DNA from: Omnitrophica WOR_2 bacterium GWF2_43_52
GTDB lineage: Bacteria; Omnitrophota; Gorgyraeia; Gygaellales; UBA12090
DNA length: 32,084 bases
Assembly: GCA_001805445.1 (NCBI GenBank)
Contig: MHGF01000024.1
Span: forward strand, 1-32,084
Reading direction: 5' to 3'
Part shown: piece after piece, positions 1 through 8,636 of the stretch
Layout: each line of letters opens with the position of its first letter
Position numbering within the stretch: position 1 is the stretch's first letter
Program-made: the position numbers and the translations under genes
Notes under the pieces: model-generated
The model's database searches: none
The model's input: only the letters and a program-made list of their open reading frames with translations
Told to the model about the DNA's origin: nothing

Positions 1-2177
1 AAAGTAAAATATATGAAGCTAAGCTTGGCGGTATAGAGAATGAGAAGAGAGCCTTAGAGAATACCTTAGCAGAGCTTAAGAGCCGGCAGCAGAACCTGCA
101 GGGTGAAGGGAAGGCGCTTTCGGGTTCCATCCAGCAGTTAACTGCCACACTCGAGGCGAAGGAGAAGGAAACCGCGGAATTAAAACAGGTACAAAGGGCA
201 TTGCTGAAGGCGCACGGAGAGGACCTCTGGAAGATTAAGGGTTTTCAAGATGGCCTCGGTAGAGTACAAAGCGAAAAGGCATTATTAGAGAAAGAGCTTT
301 CAGAGCTTAAGAGTAAGCAGGCCAACTTACAGGACCAGGGCAAGGAATTATCAGTTTCTCTTTCAGAGGTAAACAATGCGCTAAAAGAAAAAGATGATAT
401 GATAAAAAACCTGCGACAGTCAGAGCAGGTATTATTAGAAAAACAAAAGGATACACAGAAAAAAATAGAAGACTATGAAAACCGGTTTTCTCTTGTAGAG
501 CCTGAAAAGGCCGCATTAAAGGCCGAGTTGGAAAAATATAAGAGCCAGCAGCAGAACCTGCAGGGTGAAGGGAAGGCGCTCTCGGGTTCCATCCAGCAGT
601 TAACCGCTGCCCTTGAGGCAAAAGAGAAGGAAACCGCGGAATTAAAAAATGTTCAGAGGGCATTGCTGAAGGCGCATGGAGAGGATCTCTGGAAGATCAA
701 GGGTTTTCAGGATGGCCTCAGTAGAGTACAAAGCGAAAAGGCATCATTAGAGAAAGAGCTTTCAGAGCTTAAGAGTAAGCAGGCCAACTTACATGGCCAG
801 GGCAAGGAATTATCAGCTTCTCTTTCAGAGGTAGAAGGCCAGAAGAAGATATTAGAAGCCCAATTAAGAGATAAGGAAACAAAGCTTTTTTCTTTAGATA
901 GTAAAGTTATAGAGTTGAGCGATTCTCTTAGCGCGAAGGAGAAGCAATTGCAGGATGCCATTGGGCGAAGCGAGCAGTTGTTTCTTCAGGCCAAAGACTC
1001 CGCAGATAAGCTTTCTGTTAGGGAAAATGAAAAAATAACACTGCAGAATGAATTGGAAAGAACCGCTGCTCAGTTAAGCCAGTCGCAGGAAGCATTGAGC
1101 GGTCAACAGCGTGAATATGAGCAGAGGCTCAAAGAGTATGAAACTAATCTTAACCAGCTTCGGGATGAAAAGGAATCTTTGGAAATTGCATCAGCCAATT
1201 GCAAGCAGGTAAAGGAAAATTTGGAACAGCAAAGCCTGGAGTTAGGGGCATCTTCTCAGGACAAGGAGAAGATGCTTGCTGATGTTAAGGAGCGGGAAAA
1301 GGAGCTTCTTGAGAAGCAGAAGCAAAATGCCGCTCTGCTTAAGGAATATGAAGACAAATGCGCTTTCTTGCTGGGGGAGAAAACAAGCCTGCAAAAACAG
1401 CTTAATGACTTTAAATTCCGCGAACAGGAATATAGGGCCAAGGATGATGATATGGCGGCGGTAGTCCATGATAAGGAAAAAAATATCCTTGAATTAAAAC
1501 AGAGGCAAAAAGAGCTCCTTCTCGAGCAGGATGGTGCTCTCTTAAAGCTGGATGAGCGCCAGACAAAAGTCAATAGCCTGGAAAAAGAGGTTACCAATCT
1601 CCAGGCAAAGTTGAAAGAGGTAAACGCCAAAGAAGAAATGCAGCGTAAGAAAAATGAAGACTTTGCCGCGGATAGTGAGGAGAAGGATGCCATTATCGCA
1701 AGCCTGCGCCAGCATGAGAATAGGCTTCTTACTCAGGCCAAGGGCTGCGAAGAAAAAGTAAGGGCGCTGGATTCTGAAAAAGAAAATCTTACGCAAAGGA
1801 ACAAGACACTCTTTCATGCCAATAAGTTTCTTAAAGAAAAAGTTGAAGTTTATCCGCGCAAGCTTGCTCAGGTCGCGCTTTTAAAAGACCGGTTGCTTAA
1901 GGAAAATGGAGTGCTTCATTATAATTTAGGGGTATTCCATATTCAGCGCCAGGAATACAGCGAGGCGATCGTGGAATTTGATAAGGTTTTGGAGCTTACC
2001 CCGAATGACCCGGCGACGCATTATAACTTGGGAATTGTTTACGCGGATTACCTTAATGACCGCACGAAGGCAATTAAGCATTTCAAGCGTTATCTTCTTG
2101 GCACGCCGAAAGATGATAAAGATGCCGAGCGCGCGAAAAAATATCTTCTTATCTGGGAGAAATGGGAGGAGAAGTAA
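1..2177 (+). CDS. Coiled-coil protein with C-terminal TPR repeats (5' end outside window)
   Basis: The frame is open from base 3 to the TAA at 2177, with no start in view, so the gene begins upstream of the window. About 615 visible residues are long charged heptad-like coiled coil (K/E/Q/L rich) containing two near-identical blocks offset by 154 codons. The last ~110 residues hold two tetratricopeptide repeats (HYNLGVFHIQRQEYSEAIVE and HYNLGIVYADYLNDRTKAIK), followed by a short basic tail. The same C-terminal module ends the gene at 4060-5214, so the two are paralogs flanking the secretin. A GGAGG near the 3' end also serves as the ribosome site of the secretin. A structural or scaffolding role in the envelope or with the secretin is inferred from context only. 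I do not recognise a named family beyond coiled coil plus TPR. Confidence 0.85.
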   Translation, partial: SKIYEAKLGGIENEKRALENTLAELKSRQQNLQGEGKALSGSIQQLTATLEAKEKETAELKQVQRALLKAHGEDLWKIKGFQDGLGRVQSEKALLEKELSELKSKQANLQDQGKELSVSLSEVNNALKEKDDMIKNLRQSEQVLLEKQKDTQKKIEDYENRFSLVEPEKAALKAELEKYKSQQQNLQGEGKALSGSIQQLTAALEAKEKETAELKNVQRALLKAHGEDLWKIKGFQDGLSRVQSEKASLEKELSELKSKQANLHGQGKELSASLSEVEGQKKILEAQLRDKETKLFSLDSKVIELSDSLSAKEKQLQDAIGRSEQLFLQAKDSADKLSVRENEKITLQNELERTAAQLSQSQEALSGQQREYEQRLKEYETNLNQLRDEKESLEIASANCKQVKENLEQQSLELGASSQDKEKMLADVKEREKELLEKQKQNAALLKEYEDKCAFLLGEKTSLQKQLNDFKFREQEYRAKDDDMAAVVHDKEKNILELKQRQKELLLEQDGALLKLDERQTKVNSLEKEVTNLQAKLKEVNAKEEMQRKKNEDFAADSEEKDAIIASLRQHENRLLTQAKGCEEKVRALDSEKENLTQRNKTLFHANKFLKEKVEVYPRKLAQVALLKDRLLKENGVLHYNLGVFHIQRQEYSEAIVEFDKVLELTPNDPATHYNLGIVYADYLNDRTKAIKHFKRYLLGTPKDDKDAERAKKYLLIWEKWEEK
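78..833 (+). repeat. Two-copy direct repeat, 462-bp offset, inside the coiled-coil gene
   Basis: Bases 78-371 and 540-833 are near-identical at the DNA level, with few substitutions. Both encode the run QNLQGEGKALSGSIQQLTA and later KAHGEDLWKIKGFQDGL. The offset is 462 bp, or 154 codons, so the frame is kept. The high identity suggests a recent in-frame tandem duplication lengthening the coiled coil; further copies may lie upstream of the window. Confidence 0.85.
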
Positions 2178-4073
2178 GTGTGTAAGTGTGTAAGTGTAAA
2201 GTATAAAGTGAAGAGGAGGAAACTAAGAATAGTATTTGTTTACGGTGGCTTTCTACTTTCTACTGCCTACTTTCTACTTTCTACTGCTCTATGGGCACAG
2301 GAAATAACGGCTGTGCCTGAAGCAGTTCAGGCAGCCCCAAGGGAAGTGTCCGCGGACGCGGTTTTTAGCCAGAAAATCACCCTGGACCTGCGCAATATTG
2401 ATATTATTGACGCGCTGAAATACCTGACCTCAAAAACGGGATTAAATATTATTTTTACCAAAAATGTTTCCGGCCGCGTGAGCCTCATGGTTGAAAATGT
2501 GCTGATTAAGGATGTCTTTGACGTTATGCTGCGTTCAAACGGCCTTGCCTATATGCAGCAAGGCAATATTTGCAATGTGATGACTGAGGTAGAATATAAG
2601 GCGTTTTACGGGAGTAATTTTTATGATATGCGCCAGGTAAAAATGATGCGGCTTAAGTATGCTATCCCCGAGCAGGCGTTTAGCCTCCTTGACGCCCTTA
2701 AAAGCGACATCGGCAGAGTATTGGTTGAGCCTGAATCAGGGAATGTGCTTATCATGGATACTCCGGAGCGGATACAGAGGATGCAAACTGCTCTGGAAGA
2801 ATTTGAAAAGGTGAATATGGTGCGGGTCTTTACCTTAAAATACGCGAAAGCCAAAGAAGTAGAGGATATCCTTAAGACCCAGTTAGATTCGAAAAAGGTT
2901 GGTTTCGTAAAAGCCGATGAACGTAATAACCAGCTTATCGTGCAAACGCTTTCCGAACGGATGCAGGAAATAGAGGCGTTGATACGAAGCCTGGATAAGC
3001 AGACAAAAGAAGTCATCATTGATACCAAGATTGTGAAGATTAAATTAACCGATCAGTTAGACAGCGGTTTTGAATGGGAAGGAATATTTCAGGTTGCCAA
3101 GAATCACGGGGTGAATTATCTAGGTTCAACGCCTTTTAGTGTTATTCAGAAATCTACGGATACCTGGCAGACAAGAGATAAGTTCCTGGAAACTACTATG
3201 AGCGGCGGAATTGGCGCGTATCCGTTTAGCGGAACAACCAGCGACTTTGCCTCAAGCACGAAAAAAGTGCTCGGGGAGGAGATGCACTATGGGATAGTGC
3301 AGGATAAGCGAGATTTTGATATATTTTTTAAATATCTGCAAACCTTGGGGAAAACCCGGATTCTTTCCAATCCCAAGTTAGCGGTGGTAAATAATCAGGA
3401 GGCGAAGATTCATATCGGCGAACGCCAGGCATATACGACCTCGACCACAACCGCGGGCCAAACGACAAGCACTATTTCCGAAGAAGTTACCTTTGTCGAT
3501 GTCGGTATTCAGCTTGCGCTTACCGCGGTAATCAATGACGACGGATTTATCACGCTCAAAGTAAAGCCTGAGGTTTCTAGTGTTACCTCTTCTCTTACGA
3601 CGCCTACCGGCAATAAAATTCCTATTATCGATACCTCGTTAACTGAGACAACCGTGATGATGAAGGATAATACCACCCTTATTGTGGGCGGATTGCGTAA
3701 AGAGGAGAAGACAAGTTCTTCCGAGGGTGTGCCGTTCTTAAGTAAAATTCCTTTGATCGGGTTTATCTTCAGTTCAAAAACCGGCAAGACTGACAGGACG
3801 GAGCTTCTGGTGATGCTTACCCCGCATATTATTAGCGGCGATGAGCTTTCTACCGGCAATGAAAGGGCTTTCGGCGATAAGCCGGGCAAGGAGTATAGAG
3901 GATATGATACTATTGCCCCGCGCTATACAACAACGCCTCAAGAAGAGCAGCCTTTAGCACTGCAGGAGCTTCCAGCCGGCTCCGAAATAAAACCTTATCG
4001 TGATATTAAAGATGTGAGTGGCAGCGATGAAAAATTTGCGATAAAAGAGGAGAAACCCTATGAGTCTTTTTAA
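2178..4073 (+). CDS. Secretin family protein (GspD/PilQ-like outer-membrane channel)
   Basis: The 631-residue protein has a signal peptide (hydrophobic stretch ~18-39, ending ALWAQ). An STN/N0-type domain follows at ~60-130 (ITLDLRNIDIIDALKYLTSK), then two N1/N2-like ring domains at ~150-275 (DERNNQLIVQTLSERM). The secretin core spans ~390-560, including RILSNPKLAVVNNQEAKIHI, the Val-Gly-rich lip VDVGIQLALTAVI, and IPLIGFIFSS...ELLVMLTPHII at its end. Such proteins form outer-membrane channels for type II secretion or type IV pili; which one cannot be told, since no ATPase or pilin is in the window. GTG at 2178 is chosen because GGAGG sits 8 nt upstream inside the previous gene. GTG at 2208 would give a tidier signal peptide but has no clear ribosome site. 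The signal peptide is encoded by a tandem low-complexity repeat. Confidence 0.93.
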   Translation: MCKCVSVKYKVKRRKLRIVFVYGGFLLSTAYFLLSTALWAQEITAVPEAVQAAPREVSADAVFSQKITLDLRNIDIIDALKYLTSKTGLNIIFTKNVSGRVSLMVENVLIKDVFDVMLRSNGLAYMQQGNICNVMTEVEYKAFYGSNFYDMRQVKMMRLKYAIPEQAFSLLDALKSDIGRVLVEPESGNVLIMDTPERIQRMQTALEEFEKVNMVRVFTLKYAKAKEVEDILKTQLDSKKVGFVKADERNNQLIVQTLSERMQEIEALIRSLDKQTKEVIIDTKIVKIKLTDQLDSGFEWEGIFQVAKNHGVNYLGSTPFSVIQKSTDTWQTRDKFLETTMSGGIGAYPFSGTTSDFASSTKKVLGEEMHYGIVQDKRDFDIFFKYLQTLGKTRILSNPKLAVVNNQEAKIHIGERQAYTTSTTTAGQTTSTISEEVTFVDVGIQLALTAVINDDGFITLKVKPEVSSVTSSLTTPTGNKIPIIDTSLTETTVMMKDNTTLIVGGLRKEEKTSSSEGVPFLSKIPLIGFIFSSKTGKTDRTELLVMLTPHIISGDELSTGNERAFGDKPGKEYRGYDTIAPRYTTTPQEEQPLALQELPAGSEIKPYRDIKDVSGSDEKFAIKEEKPYESF

Positions 4074-5214
4074 GCAAAAAACAGGATGTCTTGCCCCGTC
4101 AGAGAAAGCTACCGACAAAGCCAGTGGTGGAAAAGATATAGCCGCTGACGGTGGTTTAATGCCACCGTCAGCGGGAACCGTTAGAGAACGAAGTTCTCTA
4201 ACGGGGTTTACCTTTCTTGTAGCCTTCGTATGCGTGATAGGCATAAACGCGATATACGATAAAGGCGTCAGAGCTGCGGGGGTATCCGAGAACGAAAATA
4301 CCGAAAGCCAGCCTATGGGCCAAGGTGGTCAGGAACTCAAAGATAAGTATGATGCGTTACAGAAGGATTTCCAGGCTCTTTCTATGGATCGCGATAATCT
4401 TATTAATCAAGCGAAGCTCTTGCTCAATGAAAAAAGTAAAGCCAGAGAGTTTGAAGATGCTTTGGCAAAGGAAAAAAGTGATAGGGCACTGGCGGTAAAA
4501 GAAAAGGAAGAAATTCAAGGCGTCCTTAAGGACTTAGAGGATAAGCATGCGGCACTCAAAGATGCTCAGGGAAAGCTGGAAGCCCAAAAACAGGAGTTGG
4601 AAGATGACCTTGCCAAGGAAAGGGATAAGAGCTGGGTAAAAAAGATAACCGATGAAAAAACAGCGTTACAGAAAGAAAATGGCGAGTTAAAGCTAACCCT
4701 CAAAGAAACACAGGCCGCTTTAGCCAAACTCAAAGAGCGCGGTACTCAGGCAGATAAGGCATTGGTAAAGGCAGAGGCGGAACTGGCGCAGCTGCGCGAC
4801 ACTACGGAAACCTTGACGAAGGATTATCAGGAGGCGGTAAAGAAAAACAAGCTTATAGAGCAGCGCGCCTTTGAGTCACCGAAAAAATTTGTAGAGCTCG
4901 CGCATCAGAATAAAACGCTGATAAAACAAACCGGTAATATGCACTATAATTTAGGGGTCTTTTATAGCAAGCAAAAGGAATATTCACGGGCAGTTTCAGA
5001 ATTTGAAGAAGCGGTGAAATTAAGGCCTGATGATGCCTATTCCCATTTTAATCTGGGGTATATTTACGCGGAGTATCTTGTTAACCGGCCAAAGGCCATA
5101 GAGCATTTTCGGCATTACCTAAGGCTTGCCAAAAAAGACGATAAGGATTTGGATTGGGTAAAAAAATATATCCTCACCTGGCAGGCGTGGGCTGGTAAGG
5201 AACCGATGGAATAA
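4060..5214 (+). CDS. Membrane-anchored coiled-coil protein with C-terminal TPRs
   Basis: The 384-residue protein starts at an ATG 14 bp inside the secretin gene, with AGAGGAGA upstream, so translation is probably coupled. Residues 1-47 are an odd hydrophilic N-terminus partly encoded by perfect DNA palindromes. A single membrane segment follows at ~48-64 (FTFLVAFVCVIGINAIY). Residues ~90-275 are charged coiled coil. Two TPR motifs lie near the C-terminus (HYNLGVFYSKQKEYSRAVSE and HFNLGYIYAEYLVNRPKAIE). The C-terminal module is closely similar to that of the gene ending at 2177, so the pair flanking the secretin are paralogs. The coiled coil and TPR would sit in the periplasm if the N-terminus stays inside. 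A role as partner or scaffold of the secretin is inference. Confidence 0.88.
   Translation: MSLFKQKTGCLAPSEKATDKASGGKDIAADGGLMPPSAGTVRERSSLTGFTFLVAFVCVIGINAIYDKGVRAAGVSENENTESQPMGQGGQELKDKYDALQKDFQALSMDRDNLINQAKLLLNEKSKAREFEDALAKEKSDRALAVKEKEEIQGVLKDLEDKHAALKDAQGKLEAQKQELEDDLAKERDKSWVKKITDEKTALQKENGELKLTLKETQAALAKLKERGTQADKALVKAEAELAQLRDTTETLTKDYQEAVKKNKLIEQRAFESPKKFVELAHQNKTLIKQTGNMHYNLGVFYSKQKEYSRAVSEFEEAVKLRPDDAYSHFNLGYIYAEYLVNRPKAIEHFRHYLRLAKKDDKDLDWVKKYILTWQAWAGKEPME
4094..4206 (+). repeat. REP-like palindromes inserted in coding sequence
   Basis: Three nested symmetries lie inside the start of the 4060 gene. CCGCTGACGGTGG (4142-4154) pairs exactly with CCACCGTCAGCGG (4162-4174). CCGTTAGAGAAC (4178-4189) pairs exactly with GTTCTCTAACGG (4193-4204). 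CCCCGTCAGAGAA (4094-4106) can also pair, with one wobble, with the final TTCTCTAACGGGG. The reading frame passes straight through, adding about 35 low-conservation residues before the membrane helix. This looks like a mobile palindromic element that was inserted in frame. Confidence 0.75.
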
Positions 5215-5230
5215 AGTTATGAGGTAGTGA

Positions 5231-5474
5231 CATGTTAAAAGCGCCTGCCTGCCCACGGCTTCGCCGTGAGGCGAGCCGCAGGCAGGGATATTAGGGTATG
5301 AGGGAATTGGGATTTTCCCGCTATAGTCTTTGATGAGGCGGGATCCCGCCTTGGGCGGGAGGGGATCGGGAAATCGGGGGATTAGGGAAAAAACCGATAT
5401 TTTATTCCCAATATCCTGATATCCTAATCACCAAATCCTAATCTCCCGATCACCTAATCTCCGCATTTGACATG
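5231..5474. repeat. Long imperfect inverted repeat upstream of paralog A
   Basis: The ends CATGTTAAAAGCG (5231-5243) and CGCATTTGACATG (5462-5474) are inverted copies with 11 of 13 matches. The arms between consist of degenerate GATTAGG/GGGAT words on the left and CCTAATC/ATCCC words on the right. The left arm is interrupted by a GCCTGCC hairpin element (5244-5286) and by the perfect palindrome GGCGGGATCCCGCC (5337-5350). A shorter, cleaner copy of the same repeat lies at 25316-25471. In both places the repeat ends 35-55 bp before a gene of the same small exported family. Confidence 0.75.
5244..5286. repeat. GCCTGCC-type REP hairpin
   Basis: CCTGCCTGC (5244-5252) pairs perfectly with GCAGGCAGG (5278-5286). 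Inside is a second stem, CACGGC/GCCGTG, closed by a TTC loop. The element interrupts the left arm of the long inverted repeat and is absent from the sister repeat at 25316. It resembles the palindrome inserted in the riboswitch leader at 23787-23857, so a dispersed REP-like family is likely. Confidence 0.65.
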
Positions 5475-5495
5475 GTTATTGACATATATTATACG
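5467..5495 (+). promoter_or_regulatory. Putative sigma70-type promoter for paralog A
   Basis: TTGACA (5467-5472) lies on the right edge of the inverted repeat, followed 16-17 bp later by TTATAC/TATACG (5489-5495). Transcription would start about 25 bp before the ATG at 5528. The -35 box overlaps the terminal repeat, so the palindrome could act as an operator. Sequence match only. Confidence 0.4.
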
Positions 5496-5527
5496 GGGCG
5501 TGTGAGCTGTGGAAAGGGGTAACGTAT

Positions 5528-6022
5528 ATGAAAAAAAGACTGTGTATTGTTTTAACAATGGGTATGGTGATTATGTGTATCCCGTTTTCTCTGGCTGCGG
5601 AAAGAAATAAAAAGAAGCCGTCTTCCGTGTCAGCGACGGTTTCCTTCGAGCGCGCTAAGCAAGATGAAGAAACAAAAGCCAGCCAATTACTGAGGGCTGA
5701 GGAATGGGTGGTATATCTAAGCCGTCTTCCCGATGGACAAGACAAGCCGCAGATAGATATCCTTACTTTTTCCTCAGGGAACGTCTTTACTTCAAAGAAT
5801 CTCGCTAGCAAGGGGTATCGGAGCGCTGCTTATTCCCTTACTCCTGGTAACGATGGGACATCCGCGTGGGAGTCTCTCGGTGAGCATACTGACGGGAGCC
5901 TCGCTTTTTGGCATGGTGAGCTTAAGGGAAGGCTTATGCATGGGGTGGTGAGTATACAGCAGAAAAACGCTGCTACTGAAGATTTCTATTTTACTACTGA
6001 AGCCTCAGATATAAAAAGATAG
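5528..6022 (+). CDS. Small exported protein, paralog A of an unnamed beta-rich domain
   Basis: This 164-residue protein has a signal peptide (KKRLCIVLTMGMVIMCIPFS, then LAA). A lysine-rich linker leads to a ~105-residue domain with the pattern EEWVVYLS..., D-I-LTF, G-x-VFTSKNL, Y-SLT, W-E, a GELKGRLMHG-type motif and T-EDFYFTT. The same pattern recurs in the protein at 25507-26043 and in the C-terminus of the RAYT fusion at 24130-25302. The repeated tryptophans and alternating hydrophobics suggest a small beta barrel or sandwich. I know no named function. The start has GAAAGGGG about 9 nt upstream. It has no N-X-S/T sequon, unlike the giant exported protein downstream. Confidence 0.85.
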   Translation: MKKRLCIVLTMGMVIMCIPFSLAAERNKKKPSSVSATVSFERAKQDEETKASQLLRAEEWVVYLSRLPDGQDKPQIDILTFSSGNVFTSKNLASKGYRSAAYSLTPGNDGTSAWESLGEHTDGSLAFWHGELKGRLMHGVVSIQQKNAATEDFYFTTEASDIKR

Positions 6023-6070
6023 GCAGCCACATAGTAAAAAACGCAGTAAGACGTTAAGAGAAGTGAGAGT

Positions 6071-8632
6071 ATGAAAAAAGAAAAGGTGTTTTTTATCGCG
6101 GCCATAGGATTTGTTCTCAGCGTCAATATTTATTTTCGCGCGTTTCCCATTACTTTCCCACAGCTCAAAACCCAGGCTTCGTCAATCGTAAAACAAATTG
6201 TTCAACAGCAGGCAACGGCTGAAGTTCAGAAAAGGTTTCCCCAGTTTTATTATTCGGCAAAAGATGCCATCGTACAATCAGAGATAAAGCAATATTATAA
6301 ATATAACAAGGCAAATATCCGCAAGCAAATCGGCGATATCTATAAGAATCTAAAGAATAGATACCAGGATGATGGAGGGCAAACCTACCTTATGGAATTA
6401 GATTGCTGGCATTGGGCGCGGTACGTTGAGAATGTCCTTAAATTCGGCCATCCAGGGGATGCGGTTATTGATGGAAAACAATGGGATATGTTGATGATTG
6501 CGCCAAAAGGCGCTTTCTTGAGTTGGGGGCAATTACTCTTTTATTTCTCAGCTTTTCTTTATAAGGTGTTTTCTCTTTTTACCGCTGTGCCGCTTTTTAC
6601 CTTTCTTTTTTATCTGCCATTGTTTTTCACCTGTCTTTTTATTATTGCGCTTTTTCTGTTTTCTTTCAAATACGGAGGATACATCGGAGCTACAGTGAGT
6701 TGTTTATTTGTTGGGCTAGCGCCTGTATTTCTCCCCCGTAGTTGCGCGGGGTGGTTTGATATGGATATCTTTAATTTGTTGTTTCCTGTCCTTATTGTAT
6801 GGGCATATCTTATTTCCGTGGAAAAGGTAATGCTTAGGCGAAAGGTTCAGTGGCTTGTTATTTCAGCGTTTTTTGTAGGGTTATTCGCCTTTACGTCATG
6901 GGCTTTTTGGTGGTATATCGTAGTAGTTATTCTGGGGTGCGAATTATTTTTCTGGGGATGTTCGTTCATAGAGTATTGTTATTTTAGAGCCCGATTAAGA
7001 GGTTCTTCTGGCGGCGATGATGGCCCTCTGGAACGGGCTGAAACTTCCGCTATGAAATTATCGTGTGCCCACCGGAATGCTTTAGCGGCAGTGCTCTTTG
7101 TAGCGTTCTCTTTTTCATGGGTGTTTCTTATTGCTGGCGTTGAACCGTTTACCGTATTATATAATGATATAAAAAGAGCGGTAGTTTTGAATAAACCTTT
7201 AATGGCCTCTATATGGCCTAACGTATTCTCTACGGTTGGCGAGTTGAGAAAGATGAACCTGAGAGAAATAGGTAATACTATCGCCCCTGCATGGATTGTT
7301 GGATTATCACTGCTTTGCATGGCCGTAACAGCGCTGCGCGCGTTCTTATCCAAGTCGTTTTCAAATACTAAGCGTTCGGCTATTGTCATTTTTATTATCT
7401 GGTATTTATTGATGTTTTTTGCCACCATGAGAGGCGTGCGCTTTGCTGTTTTTCTTCTGGTGCCTTTTGCGGTATGCCTCGGGTGGGGTATTCATGATAC
7501 CATGGCATATTTCAGAAACAGAAAAAGCGGCCTTGGCGTGGGTATAGTTATGGGCGGGGCATTGGTATTATGTGTATCATTGGCGAATAAGGGTTACGCG
7601 GTTGCAAAGAGCATCTATCCACTCATGGATGATACCTGGTATCAGGTGTTGAATCTTGCACAGGAAAAAACCCCGCAGGAAACAATCATAAATTCCTGGT
7701 GGGATTTTGGCGATTGGTTTAAGGTAGTTGCCGGGCGCCGGGTTATTTTTGACGGCCAGAGCCAGCATTTGCCTCAGGCATATTGGATGGCTAAGGCTTT
7801 GCTTTCTCAGGATGAAAATCAGGCAGTCGCAATTCTTAGAATGTTGAATAACGCAGGGAATAAGGCATTTGAGCTTTTAGACCAGCATATGAAAGACCCT
7901 CTGCGGTCAGCGCTGTTATTAGAGCATGTGCTTACCTTGCCGCAGGAAAAAGCAGGCGAGGTGTTGAAGAAAATTCTTTCCCAAAAAGCGGCAGATGAGG
8001 CAATAAAGATACTTTTTTCTCCCGCGGCAAAGGCAGTCTTTGTCGTTGATCATACGATGCCATTTAAGATGCCGGCAATTTCTTATTTAGGAAATTGGAG
8101 TTTCCCAAAAGTGTATATCGCGCAAAATTTTAGCCGGATAGAGAAGAATCAAATTGTGGAGTACCTTAAAAACTTAAGCAAGAATGAAATACAGATAGAA
8201 CAATTTTATCAGGAAGCTTTTCTTATAGAAAACAAGGATTTAGATGAATGGCTCTCTCAGAGGGTGCAGTTTTATAGCGCGTTGACAAACGGCAGGCTTA
8301 AAGATGATAGCGCATATTTTGAAAATGGTTTCGTGTATAATGTCAAAGATGGCAGCGTGCATTCAAATAACGGGCAAATTCCAAGAAGCGCGTTTGTTTT
8401 TCGCCAGGATGATCTTGTCGAGGTGCCATATTCTAATCCTAATGTGCCATTTTCTATTCTTATTTATGAGGTAAAGGGCGAATATAAATCTATTCTTTTA
8501 GATACCCAGTTAGGCCGTAGTTTATTTGTGAGGCTTTATTTCTTAGGAGGAAGGGGATTAAAGCATTTTACCCCGTTAATCGATGCCGAAGAAGGCAATA
8601 ACTATATCAGGTTTTTTAACATACTATGGTGA
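6071..8632 (+). CDS. STT3-family oligosaccharyltransferase (PglB/AglB type)
   Basis: This 853-residue membrane protein has about a dozen predicted helices in its first ~510 residues and a large soluble C-terminal domain. The active-site signatures of the family are present in order: an acidic first external loop (ELDCWHWAR, D111); GWFDMD with D230 and D232, matching the second metal-binding DxD; STVGE (T388-E391), matching the TIxE/SVSE element of external loop 5; and SWWDFGDW (W543-W549), matching the WWDYG sequon-binding motif. STT3 enzymes transfer a polyprenyl-linked glycan to Asn in N-X-S/T on exported proteins. It heads a run of glycosyltransferases, which fits a protein N-glycosylation locus. 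The length and C-terminal domain are closer to archaeal AglB than to Campylobacter PglB. Start ATG 6071 follows GTGAGAG. The assignment is firm; its glycan and substrates are unknown. Confidence 0.93.
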   Translation: MKKEKVFFIAAIGFVLSVNIYFRAFPITFPQLKTQASSIVKQIVQQQATAEVQKRFPQFYYSAKDAIVQSEIKQYYKYNKANIRKQIGDIYKNLKNRYQDDGGQTYLMELDCWHWARYVENVLKFGHPGDAVIDGKQWDMLMIAPKGAFLSWGQLLFYFSAFLYKVFSLFTAVPLFTFLFYLPLFFTCLFIIALFLFSFKYGGYIGATVSCLFVGLAPVFLPRSCAGWFDMDIFNLLFPVLIVWAYLISVEKVMLRRKVQWLVISAFFVGLFAFTSWAFWWYIVVVILGCELFFWGCSFIEYCYFRARLRGSSGGDDGPLERAETSAMKLSCAHRNALAAVLFVAFSFSWVFLIAGVEPFTVLYNDIKRAVVLNKPLMASIWPNVFSTVGELRKMNLREIGNTIAPAWIVGLSLLCMAVTALRAFLSKSFSNTKRSAIVIFIIWYLLMFFATMRGVRFAVFLLVPFAVCLGWGIHDTMAYFRNRKSGLGVGIVMGGALVLCVSLANKGYAVAKSIYPLMDDTWYQVLNLAQEKTPQETIINSWWDFGDWFKVVAGRRVIFDGQSQHLPQAYWMAKALLSQDENQAVAILRMLNNAGNKAFELLDQHMKDPLRSALLLEHVLTLPQEKAGEVLKKILSQKAADEAIKILFSPAAKAVFVVDHTMPFKMPAISYLGNWSFPKVYIAQNFSRIEKNQIVEYLKNLSKNEIQIEQFYQEAFLIENKDLDEWLSQRVQFYSALTNGRLKDDSAYFENGFVYNVKDGSVHSNNGQIPRSAFVFRQDDLVEVPYSNPNVPFSILIYEVKGEYKSILLDTQLGRSLFVRLYFLGGRGLKHFTPLIDAEEGNNYIRFFNILW

Positions 8633-8636
8633 GGAT

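Noticed and set aside
1256-1693. Minus-strand serine-rich frame antisense to the first coiled-coil gene
   Set aside because: Composition is an artefact of reading K/E codons backwards; no ribosome site, and it lies wholly within a strong + strand gene.
5231-5474. GATTAGG/CCTAATC words considered as a CRISPR array or telomere-like repeat
   Set aside because: Spacing is irregular, no unique spacers of constant length exist, and the words form two inverted arms of one palindrome.
6979-7428. Minus-strand frame inside the STT3 gene
   Set aside because: It is antisense to a conserved membrane region containing the TVGE motif, with no features of its own.
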